This document shows positions 23,056 to 34,700 of a DNA stretch of 64,000 bases, in pieces. The notes under the pieces were generated by a model that did not search any database, had not been told where the DNA came from, and saw only the letters and a list, made by a program, of their open reading frames with translations. Position 1 is the first letter of the stretch; every line of letters starts with the position of its first letter. This DNA is from Liolophura sinensis (taxonomy: Eukaryota > Mollusca > Polyplacophora > Chitonida > Chitonidae). The stretch spans positions 44,317,385 through 44,381,384 of the forward strand of contig NC_088295.1 in assembly GCF_032854445.1 (NCBI RefSeq), in the 5' to 3' direction. The position numbers and the translations under genes were made by a program.

Positions 23056-23595
23056 CTACTGCCCACGAGTTCGGATAGCCTGCCGGCTCTTGGAAGCCTG
23101 CTCCATTTTCATCTCCAGCGTTTCTTTATGGATACAACGGTATTTTTTATTGGCCGGACCCCTCATGGCCACAGCCTGTCTCTGCCTGGCTGAGGCAATA
23201 CGGGCCTTCCTCATAACTTTTCCCAGACTTTCTCTTCTCAGGCGGCTGGCATTGGTCATTCTGTTGTCCAGATTTGCCTTAATCTTCTCCCACTCCTGTT
23301 TCAGCTCAATGGGCTCCAGACGTCATGGTTTTTCAGATGTGTAAGGGTTGCCATCGAATGACAGATAGAACGACACACTGCCATTAGCCTTTTCTTTGAG
23401 TGTTTCAAACAGTCCATCTTCCTTTAGTTCTTCTAGCACATCTTGCTCTGTCTCTGTTTTACTGGGCTCCTCAAGTGCCGGTTGGAGAGAAAGGGGCAGA
23501 TAAATTGGTTCCACCAAGGTGACCTTACTTGGCTTGTCCTCTTCTGGTAGCGGAGCAACTCTTCTGTTCTTCCTTTTACAATTTGCATATCCCAT
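23056..23595 (-). pseudogene. Stathmin-domain-like gene, copy 2, with internal TGA
   Basis: About 178 codons without introns. The start MGYANCKRKNRRVAP has Gly2 and Cys6, which could suit N-terminal lipidation. An acidic DVLEELKEDG segment follows, then NGSVSFYLSFDG. TGA at 23323-23325 falls where copy 1 has AGG (Arg), and the frame continues through ELKQEWEKIKANLDNRM and ASARQRQAVAMRG to TAG at 23056-23058. The basic, probably helical C-terminal half and the LEEL...NGS...F pattern are reminiscent of STMND1/stathmin-domain proteins, from memory. Each copy has one stop, at a different codon. The lack of introns could mean an old retrocopy that was later duplicated. Function not assigned. Confidence 0.55.
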
Positions 23596-23714
23596 CCCAT
23601 GCTTTTGTCAACATACGACTTTGACTCCCATGCTTATCCACGGTATGAGAACTGAACATCTTGACTGTCAAGTTACAATCACATTCAACGTCTCGCGACC
23701 GAAAAAATGAGATT

Positions 23715-23722
23715 TGACGTCA
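23715..23722. promoter_or_regulatory. CRE-like palindrome upstream of copy 2
   Basis: TGACGTCA in TTTGACGTCATCGG, 120 bases upstream of the copy 2 start and conserved with copy 1. The surrounding 150 bases are also similar between the copies. Confidence 0.4.
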
Positions 23723-24379
23723 TCGGAATAAACTTCACAACAACAAAGGGAGATAACAGACGGACATAAAATGAGACAAGTACCGAACATTCTGTAAGAT
23801 GGGTCAGAAGTCGGGGGTCACGTGACCACACTTTTGTGTCTAAATCAAAATGGCAGCCCAATGTTAAAGCATACGGGAAAAGGTCATTTTTTGCCACTTC
23901 TCTAGTGACCAGTAAGGCCTAGTTGTACAAAATAACGCCATGAAAGCTCTGCAGAAATACTCAAACTATCTGGAAAGCTGAAAATGATACAAATCCATTG
24001 GATACAAGATCGCTGACAGTGATTCCAAAAGAGGCATATTCCTATGCAATAATGTTGGGAGGACTGTTTTCTTCACCCACGCCATTTGTTACTAAGGAGA
24101 TCACGTGGTCCCTAGCTTCCGATCCGTCTTACAGAATGAACACACAAACTTTGTTAACCTGTGCCCCTCGTGGTATATGGACAATTTTAGTCTGCCTTTT
24201 TATTATCAACCACAAAAGGATTATTCCATGCCAAAGTTTGCCATATAACAAATTTATAATAAAACCTCATACAATATTTCCTTTCTTCAGTTATTCATCG
24301 TTTATAGTTGACATTTTTCATGCTCCTACCATACTACCTGTCATCAATTTTCCTCTCTGTATGGACGTTTGGGTGTTTG

Positions 24380-24510
24380 TCGTCAACTTGCCCCATCTAT
24401 GCCTGGCGGAGGCAATACGGACATTCCTCTTAACTTTTCACCGACTTTCGTAGAGATTGGCATCCAATGTTATCCTTCAAGTTTTTCAGTCAGCAGTCCA
24501 TTGTTTAAAT
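24380..24510 (-). pseudogene. Decayed third copy fragment of the stathmin-like gene
   Basis: On the minus strand, GTCCGTATTGCCTCCGCCAG encodes VRIASAR, as in the RIASARQRQ segment of copy 2, preceded by a recognisable AAAGTC..GAAAAGTTA stretch. The reading frame shifts and stops. Only this central part is recognisable. Confidence 0.5.
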
Positions 24511-25420
24511 GGTGCAGGCTACAGGGAAGGTGCAGATAAATGGTATCCTAATGATTTTTCATGATTTGACTCTTCCTGGGGCATCAATCTCAGTATGTGT
24601 TTGGTGGTCAGCTGTCAAAAGGCTGTATTTTCTGGGTCACATGTGACCATGTGCCAACTACCACACAATCTTCGCTGTTCTGGTTTTACTTTATTGAAGA
24701 CTTCTTGTCTTTCACATACATGGCGTGTAAATATGAGCATCATCCATGAGAAAGATCGTCAGTAAATTCTGTTACTGTATCACCACTGAATACGAGAAAA
24801 ATTCTTGAGTACTGCTTTAAAAACAGTCAGATAAATGTGTACTACTTACCCACATGGTAACAACTGAGACAAACCATGAGAAATATTCAAATTGGTTTTT
24901 ATTATTGTAGATTGATTAATCTAAAATAATCTGAAGGGTGAATCAGAAAAGTCCAAAACACTTGAAAACAATGTATATAAATATACATGCAATAAAAGCA
25001 CTGATTAATGAACCAACAATAATATAAATATTTTAAACACTGGATAACAGTTCTTGGTTTTATCATTTTGGCAAACAGGAAATATTGGTATACTTATATG
25101 TACATTAAATTCTATATAACCAATAATTATAGAATATTATTGAGCTTATAATACTGTTGTAACAAAACGTAACATTTAAACACAAAAATATACCTTGGTA
25201 TACAAATTTAATTTCAGCCAAAAATCAAACTGCCTTTTAATATCACACAGTAAATAGCAAAGACTAAATTCTGTGTATTGGTCTCAAGAACCTTGCACCG
25301 TTTGAAATTATGAATTACTATATTCAAAAGTAATTTTCACTCTGCATCAATCTGGACGGACTCAGGAGAATGTAACTTAGTAGGATCCATTGTTCAGAGC
25401 CATAGACACAAAACCTGGTG
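24511..25420. other. Non-coding stretch, probably including the dynein 3' end
   Basis: AT-rich DNA. A poly(A)-signal-like AATAAA on the minus strand is at 24898-24903, about 880 bases after the dynein stop. A possible decayed SINE tail (TTCTTGAGTACTGCTTTAAA) is near 24804. No exons were recognised. Confidence 0.4.
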
Positions 25421-25429
25421 AACATGGAC

Positions 25430-25790
25430 AATCCTCAACAGGAATATTTTTTAGGCGGACTCAAGGGAGATAAACCAGGGCTGCAAGTGGACAATACACG
25501 GACTTGTTGCCCAACAATTGACAGGAATTCTCCACGGGGACTGGGGGAGATAACCTGGAGCTGCTTATTAATAAAACTCCTAGGAAGATAACCCAGAACT
25601 GCAAACATGACTGATTTGATGTTAAACACAACTAACACAAGTGTTTTTCTGTAGACTGAAGGGAGATAACCCAATAAGGCCTACAGATAATAGACAGGCA
25701 AATCATTGCCCTGACTGGAGATGTCCTGCCTCGCAATTCTCACTTATTGCAACAGATGTATTTCTGTGCAGTCAAAGGGAGATTATCTAG
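25430..25790. repeat. Repeated GGGAGATAAC modules in the dynein 3' UTR
   Basis: Five spaced copies of a [AG]GG[AG]AGATAAC-like word (near 25466, 25546, 25583, 25662 and 25777), several followed by CC.[GA]G..CTGC. They lie immediately after the dynein stop codon on the minus strand. The spacing is irregular, so this is a loose array. The word also occurs near 23747. Confidence 0.5.
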
Positions 25791-28700
25791 TATGGTCTTA
25801 TGGTGGCAGACAGGCCTCTTAGTGCCCATCTACTGGCAGGGATGTATTCTCTGCGAACATCCATCTCCAATATAGGTGTTCTCTGGTTGATGCGTGATGG
25901 GAAAACGGGGCAGGCATAATATTCTGCAGCCCTCGATGTATCCTGGAAGTAGGGCTTCTCGCTGACTGGCCAGCAGGTGATGTGTACCACAGGGAGTGGG
26001 GTACAGCCCTGACGGGGTGGGAGGTCCAGTAATTCTCCTGTGGTCTTCTCCCAGGCACACCCCCAGAAGTAGATCCCGTAGACAAACATACCATCCTGGG
26101 GAGGGTCACGCAGCTGGAAAGATAACATATATATCAGATATGTTAAATATTAAAGACTACAGCATATGAAACAAAATATTGTGCAATGCACTTAAAACCC
26201 CTCAGCCATGAGCATGTAGAACAAATGAACAACATGCTGTTTTAATATGTGCAGAGGTCAAGTATAATAATTAAAGCATTAAACATAAAATAAGTATGCA
26301 CCTGTTTCAATGGAGACCATCAGCAAAAAAAAGTAGGAAAAATCTGTTTCAATGACACCTGATCTTTTTTTTTTTGAATGTTCGTGTAGATGTGGTCAAC
26401 GGAGGCAAAGCCTTAGCTTTAACTGTTTAAGACAGGTGTTTACACCTAATTAGCATTAAATAACCCTGACTTTAGTGAACCTGTTCACTGACACTACCTC
26501 AAGGCCAATTCTTCCGCTGATGGGTAAAAACCAGTGTGAAGAATGGCACTGTGATTGACTGACTGATTGATTGACTGGTGTATAATGCCATGCTTAATGT
26601 TTCACTTAATTTTCACACGTCGGTGTGTCCGGAGCATCTACCATGCCAGGTATCTGACAAGCCTCTTGACTTAAAAATCACTACTAAGAAGAAGGCAAAA
26701 GTACATGTGCCACAAATTTACTTCACCCACTACAAAATTACAGTCCAATACTTAAAAAGTATTCAATGTTGTCTTATGCCTGTCTGACTTAAAATGTGTA
26801 GTGCATCTATTATTACATAAAAAGAGCATTAACTTACATGATCTTTGTCTCTTGATGTGATTTCTGTCTGGAAGACAAACTGCTCAAAGTTTGCACCCCT
26901 GTCACTGGCATGATGAGCCATGGCCTCCTGTTTCAACAGAGCTAACAGACCCCTGGGGTTGAAGAAGGCTCCTAGCCAATACGCAGGCATCTTCTCACGA
27001 CCCTGAAAAAATATAAAGATGTGTACACACATATGTACATAAACTAAAAATGATACTTTCAATCGAACAATTGACTATCATAGATATATTTTGGTGCTGA
27101 CTGAAAGGAAGATACAGTCTAATGGTCTCATGATGGCAGAATGGCCTTTACATACATAAACTTATGGTGTTTTTCAATCATGTAATACATTTTTCACCCC
27201 CCTTTTTCCTCTGTCTAAGCAATACAAGAAACATTGAGGGAGTGGAGTAATGCAGTAGGATCTCATTCAAGACTCTGGGCAGTGGGGTTCTGATTTAGAG
27301 CCAGGTATTTATCATTGATAAACCATTCTGCATTCTCATAATACTCAAACCATTTCATAGGAGTTCCTATGTTGACATTTACAACAACCATTGTAGTAGT
27401 AAAATGTCATCACAACTGCCTACCGAAAATCTATAAATGATTCATCCTTTCGCAGCAAACCTAAGTAAATCTGACGTTCCATTTACTACTATTACTTCAA
27501 GAATGGTCTGTTAAAGTAACAGATCATGAACTGGTTTCAGCTAACGTTGTTGTTGCCAGGATATCTTACCAGAACCAGTATCTTCTCAAAGTGGTGACAC
27601 CTGCTCTGCAGCTCAGTGAGCCACTGGGCCAGTCCCCAGTTGACGGGAGGGGCAGAGGATCCAGACATCCTACACCAGGCCAGGGGGATCTTCAGGTGGT
27701 ACAAGTCATCTGCTGCAGACAGGACCTCAGGGCTACACTGATCACCAAGCAGCCTTTCCTCAGTGGCATTCTTGATGGCCTGAGGACATCAGAAACGAAC
27801 ACTTTATAGTCAGGCCTTTGTCAAATTCAGTCATCAGCCACTACTAGTATTATGTAATTAGGCTGGGTAACACTATGTACGTTTTCCAAAGCAATCTTCT
27901 GAATACTTACATTAAAAAGAGTTATTACAGCAGTTATGTTATGCTTTACCTGGAGTGTGTTTTTAATGGTCTGTAGTAGTTTGTACATGGTATCCAGCTC
28001 TCGGATGATGAACGTGTTGAAGGCAGTAAAGCCTCCTATCTTCCTCACCCTGTCCACAATGTATTCCTGAAGTAATACAACATCAACAGTATAAATAACA
28101 TATGTAATGAATGACATCTTTGTTAATCTGATTAATGCTTTAATACGACATACTGATAACTATTTTAGCTGTCCAATATGTTGGCTCAAAAAGTACCACT
28201 GTCAGTTATTAAAAACAAAATCAAACAAAACTAAAATGTGCTAAATTTATGCATAAAGCAAACTGATTTTTTTAACTTGATCATAGATTACACAAAACAA
28301 ACCTGCACATAAAAATTTATCAAACGGGCACAATATTTGAAGCTATTATTGAATGGAAACCAGTAACCTATGGGAATCATGCAATTCATTTAATATTTAA
28401 AACTTACCCATGGACAGGGGTGGTTTTGAAACTTTACTTGAGTTCTTACAAAAGTAAACCAGCAAACAGAATTTTAACAAAATTGGGGGAGTGTCTAGCA
28501 CAATCATTGCATTACTGAAACCAAACCATTTCTATATCACTTCTCTCAATATCTCGAACCCTATACTCTGGGTTTACCCTTATTTCACATTAACTGACTT
28601 GAAGGGCCTTATTCAATATTCATTGCACTGGATATATATACGCACTTGAGACTGAGCAAAATTCTCTGTGGTCTGAACATTCAGCGCATCTATTGACACA

Positions 28701-31700
28701 TGGCAATCAAAAGAGAATTCAAAGAGCATACTGCACAGTGAAGGCTGAATATCNNNNNNNNNNNNNNNNNNNNNNNNNNNNNNNNNNNNNNNNNNNNNNN
28801 NNNNNNNNNNNNNNNNNNNNNNNNNNNNNNNNNNNNNNNNNNNNNNNNNNNNNNNNNNNNNNNNNNNNNNNNNNNNNNNNNNNNNNNNNNNNNNNNNNNN
28901 NNNNNNNNNNNNNNNNNNNNNNNNNNNNNNNNNNNNNNNNNNNNNNNNNNNNNAAGCAATACAACAGGTGCTATGTAAGTTGTGATTGTAAATGTCACTA
29001 AGTGGAAGAATTACCAATAAAAACACTGCTGTCACTGCTAGATATAGTTGACATTCTATATGCACCACAGGTTGCTGACAAATCTTCCCACGTACGGCCG
29101 GAGAGGAGGCCAGCATGAGCTGGACTTGAACTGAAAGCGACCACATTACGACCATCACAGAGGTTTTACATGACTTGATTGCAGATCACTTGCCTTATAC
29201 CATAATGATATAAACAAGGAGCAGAACATGGTGGAAAGTTTGCCAGTTAAATGTCAAAGGTCAGTGGCGTATATATATACATCCAGTGCATTTATATGGC
29301 ATGAACACCAATCAATTAATCACTCAATTCACTGAACAGATATGATGCAGTAACACAAGGCTGTTCACTGACCTGACAAAGGTGTGGGAGGCCTGGGGAA
29401 GAGTTTGTGTGAGAGGGACTTGGAGGAAGGCATGTTGTCATAGATCACATTCAGACGGGTGTATATGTACTGGTCCTCACCCAGTGATGTCTGTCAACAA
29501 AATACAGTGAACCATTTGCAGCATTTTTATTTTATTTTTGGGAACACAAATTCTGTATTTGCACTGAAATTTCGCCCCAAAAAGTGTATTTTTAAAGACA
29601 AACAAAGGTCTCAAGATACTACTTTTGGTACTGAAACTGACATTTTCATAATAAAATAATATCAAATCACAATATACCTTAGAACTCTCATGAGTAACTT
29701 TGTCATGGAAGTGTTTGGTCAATTAATCATAAGGGTTCTATTATCAATGTTTTGTTAAAATTATCTCTTTAACAGTCAGTCCAGACTTTACCTGTCAATC
29801 TTAGCAGAAATCATTTACCGTATTATATTCAGTAGAAGCTGTGTTTTTTCCCTAACAAATGCACACAATTACATATGAACAAAAAACTAAAAAATATTTA
29901 TCTAGTACCATACATTCTGCAGATTAAATTATGTGCACCTTCACTCGTTATAGGTCAAAATAATGGTGTTCAGTTTTTTTCACTATTCGTTACATCTAGA
30001 CTATGTTAGTGGAAGCTGTATACAAGCTTATCACTGTAATCAAAAGCAAACATGCAATTTGAACTTTTTGAATAAAATAAAGTTTATTATTTCACTGATA
30101 AAAAGCAATTAAATCTTTCCTGTTCAAGAATAAAAAGTATATAAACTGTAACCCATGCAATGACTTCAGTCGTGTTTCAGAAGAATCATAAGCAAACATT
30201 ATATTTTGGTACAAATAGTGGACATAAACAAGAAACAAATTGAAATGCAACAGAATTAAGATCCTACCAAAAGATAACCATCCTGTGGGAAAAAAAAAAA
30301 CAACAGAAATACAAGTTAACACTACTTAGCATTTCACAATAATTGACCAGGGCATTTCGATGGCTAAGCGGCTTACCATGTTTTCTCTTGAGATTACTGG
30401 ACCTGTGTGCTAACATCTAGCTCTCAAAACCTCAGTTATTTAGTCATGTGACAAGGTTGTTTAGCTACCCAGGAAGATACACCAGTTTTCTCTGTACAGT
30501 TTTCTCGACCAATAAACCTCACCCCAATCTTTTAAGTGAAATATTGTCGAACACAGCATAAAACACATTCCAAGAAACAAAGTGCAAAATAAATATGGCA
30601 TTCCACAAAAAGTTTATCCCTTTTTGGTTTAATGTCTTCTTGCACTCTGGCAGCTCATTAAGTAAATAACCCATGTTAATAAGATGTCCAGCATTTGACC
30701 GACTGACCAACCATGTTCTTCATATAAAACTGTTTGTTATATATAAAAGGTGACCAGAATGATTTTGCAGAGGAAAAATCATAAAGTAAAATATAGCTGA
30801 CAAACACATAAATCTTCAGAACATGCAAATCAATCCTTCAGCTATGTAATTTTGTATTTAAATACTGGGGCGACATCAATGTACTTGGTCAGTTCACTAC
30901 CAATTGGCCTTTAATTGATTTTGCCTTTCTACTTTTCTAGTATGACGGAATGGAGTGCACTCAGTTATGCATGTATGTGGGACTTCATTTTATTCCAAAA
31001 CCCAAGACTCAATATTTAAATTGCCAAACATAGTGCAAATAATGTGTCTATGTCATGCCTGTTCAAATGCATGCATATAATGAATAATGTAGGACATGCA
31101 ATCCACTTCTATGCTGAGTACATACATGTACTACAATACTACGTAGGTGCAGAGCAATACATATACACATACTGTTAAGCATTATTCTGATATGTTACAG
31201 CACTGTGGTTACAAAGCTTACAGAGTAATTGTTTGATAAAACAAGAATGATCTATTAGCTGCAGCTGTATATACAAATTGCACTGACGCACTATATCAAT
31301 AACTATAGAACATTAAAACTAAAATAGTCATCTTGTAAAGATATATCTTGTGTAAACTTCTATATATAATAATAAACAGGCAAGGGATTTATGCATGGCC
31401 ATCTATCTAAACTGCTCAACTTCTCAAAGGCTTACTTCATTTTTAGGGTATTTCTTTATTTCATCTGAACGTGGAGTGGAACGTTCAATGGGAAAAATAA
31501 ATCGCCTGGCTGATGAGAATGGGATGTTGTTTTTTGGAGGAGGCACCACTTTCTTCTTGAGCTGAAGTTTATCCATCAATGCAGGGTTTACTAACTATTT
31601 ATTTGCTGATCACTGGTATCATCAATTCTGTTTTGCACTAAGATTTGTTCTTTCATTATCTTTTTATGTCACAGAGTACAACTACACCTGTTTCTGTCAA

Positions 31701-34700
31701 ATATAATGTTGTGCTGATGGAAGCTTCTATAAACTTTTAGGATCCAGGGTAATAAATGCACTGAACACTACTTTCCTTTGATAGAACCCATAAATTTCCT
31801 TCATCACTTTGCCTACTTTATTTTTCGCTTCAGCAAAATACTTAGGTTTACAAAAAGAGCTGCTCTAAATTTTTGAAGACGACTATATTTTTCGCCATTT
31901 ACATGTACGTATACATAAATCACCTCAAGGCAAAATTAGTTTTGTCTGTTTATCAGAACTTAGGAGACTTTAACCGTCAACTTAGAAGAAAAGTCAACAC
32001 TAGACCAAAGGTATAATACAGTGAAAAAGTTATACTCGAGATATTGGAGTTCAAAGAAAGCAAAATCACACACAATATAAAAATGTAATACGCCCCCATG
32101 TTATCAAATTTTTCTAAAGCCAGAAAACACACCCGTTTCATGCGAGCTCTGTTTTGATGTTGACTGAATGAGCATAGGGGACAAGTGACACAACATCGTG
32201 TTATCAAAATTAACTATGCTTAAATTAGTTGTCTTTTCTTTCAGTCAATATTTATGACATATAAATATATATATATAGGTATAGGACTGACCTCTGCATT
32301 GGAGTGTAGGTGGCCGGCCTCTGGTGTCTCCAGTAAGTGGCTGGAGAGACCATCCAGGGCCTGCAGCAGGTAGTTCAGTCTTGCATGAGGACTGAAGAAT
32401 GCCTGAGGGGTCTTGTACTTCACTGTCAACAAACAGATAAGCTTTACAATGGCTATTTCATCTTAAGACAAGAAGAAGGATAAATATCTTCATACCATGG
32501 ATATAAAATACATGTATAGTTTTATTAAGAACATGATTGTCAAACAACAATTGTGAATGATACAAAAGTAGTGAACTCTGAAAGACAAACCATTCATTTT
32601 GACTCATTTGAAGTCAATTTGAAGCCTTCTTTTTTTTTTTTTTGGAAAGTTATCGGTGGATCTACTGAATTTGGAATGAAGGGATGTTAAAATGGCCGAA
32701 TGCATGTATAAGAAGACAATGACTAGGTTGGCAGCCTGAGGTTACAGATATCTGCACAAGCTGCAAATAAAGAGGTGCACATGTATCTCTCCACATGTCA
32801 CTATATGATCTGGCATAAAAAGTTTTGATCCTACATGATACTCAGTCTGGATGCAAGGGAAAACAAATTGGGTACATAAAGATGCAATATTGAAATATAC
32901 ATAAAACGTCAATAAATTCAAGACAATCCACTTACATTTGGCCACCTCAAAGTCTTTCTTGATGGAGTTAGGAGACAACCAGTAGTCTACCATAGCGCTG
33001 ACAGTTTGTTGATCATACCGGTCTGTCGCGCAGCTGCCGTATATCACCTACATGACCAGTGGACGGTACAGTAGTTAACATTAATATGGCATAACAACAA
33101 CAACAGCCATTATGTACATACATGTATGCATTTGTAATGGGAATCAGTGTAACAAAGATATTAGCTGACACTGCTCCAGTATGATTATCTGAGAAAAGTT
33201 TAAATGACAAATCGGCACAGCAATAATGTGTTGCTCTTAACCTTGTTTTCTTGGATAACTTAATGGGTAAAATATCAGTCCACCAATACTAAGATTATAA
33301 ATCAGGTGATGTATTATTTTGATTGTTAGTTGTGTTCAGTCAGGTTATTTTGATTGACAACGGCGATCAGTCAACTGTTCTGTAATACAAGTTTTAGGTC
33401 TGACTGGTGTAGATGAATGAGTACCTCAGACAACATATAGCGCAGACCAGTCCAGGAGGTACTCCTTGTCATAGTGGTGTTCTCCAGGGAGTAACATGGG
33501 ATCGCTTCCTTAAACTCCAACAGACACAGGTTAAGAGCAGCCTGCGGGGGAAAAAAACATGATTATATATATCGTCAAATAAATTCACTCTAAAGGACTG
33601 TTCATAAATTGCTTCTGTGGCATTAACAGCTTTCATCAGTTTATGAGTCATAATTCACTGTGTAATTTGTCACAGAATGGTCTTGAAGCCTTATTCCTAA
33701 GATGTTACATGACAATGAACTGCTCAAAATCCACTGCACAAGTTAAAGATATGACAAGTACAAATTCTTTAATCCTATATGCCTGACTAGGCTAAGGCAG
33801 CGTATAGATATACCCAGGCCCATAGATTATGGGCCGGTTCCACAGATATACATGTATTTTTGACTTATATCAAAATTTAATTCAATTTCAGTTATGGAAG
33901 TTGAAATTTCGACACATTAGTCTTAAGGTAACATTGATGAGGTAGTCAAAATTTTAATTTACAGGACTTTAAGCTAAGAAATCGTAAGAAATCAGCCCTA
34001 GTAGGCCTTAAAATGAATTTACAGATAAAATTTTAGCTGTGTACACATGCCTGTAGCTCGCTGCTGCCCACATGGCTGAAGTCCTGAGGGTTGTTCCATC
34101 CTCCACGACCAAAGCGGGCCCTGTGACGGATTGCACTGTGTAAGTAGCAGATGTTATGTAGAACTGCTGGCCACTCAGGGCGATTTGACTGGCGCAGAAT
34201 GTCTGGTTCCATCCAGGTGAAAGAACGGATCAGGTTGTCCTTAACAGGCTGAAAATTAATAATGAATCAAAGTTGTGATTATCCTGTGCTCAAGTCAACA
34301 GTGTTAGAGTTTCAGAGTTAGGAAAGCACATTTATTATTTACAGAAAGTTGAAATATCAAGACTTCCTTCATAAAAGTGATATCTCACTGGCCAGATTCA
34401 GATATCACTTTTGTTATTACACTCCAACGCCATGACGTCAAAAAAAAAACTTCTTTTTTTTTTGGACATTCCGATTGGAGCTCAGTGGAATAACGTCATA
34501 ATACAAGTTCAGTTAACTTTAACATTTCTTACATCACGCAAGAGAACACAATGTCATACAAGACGTCATGTTCCACGTCATGCTATATACACAAGTCTGT
34601 GAAGGCCTACAGCTAAAAACACTGCCTAAACTTGCTCAAATACACACCATCACAATATTGTCAAAATATAAAAAATAAATAGAATATTGCACAATGAAGG

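Larger units (their letters stand above)
25787..33541 (-). other. DNHD1: Dynein exons: C-terminal domain
   Basis: Exons 33425-33541, 32936-33047, 32292-32422, 29373-29490, 28646-28689, 27950-28066, 27570-27779, 26838-27002 and 25787-26113. The small exon 28646-28689 is required to keep phase between 29373 and 28066. Landmarks: LNLCLLEFKEAIPCYS, LRYMLSEVIYGSCATDRYDQ, KIPLAWCRMSGSSAPPVNWG, AYWLGAFFNPRGLLALLKQE, GMFVYGIYFWGCAWEK, LPVVHITCWPV and YYACPVFPSR (usual YxCPVY). The protein ends ALRGLSATIRPY. An extra candidate exon at 31436-31561 lies within this block. Confidence 0.88.
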
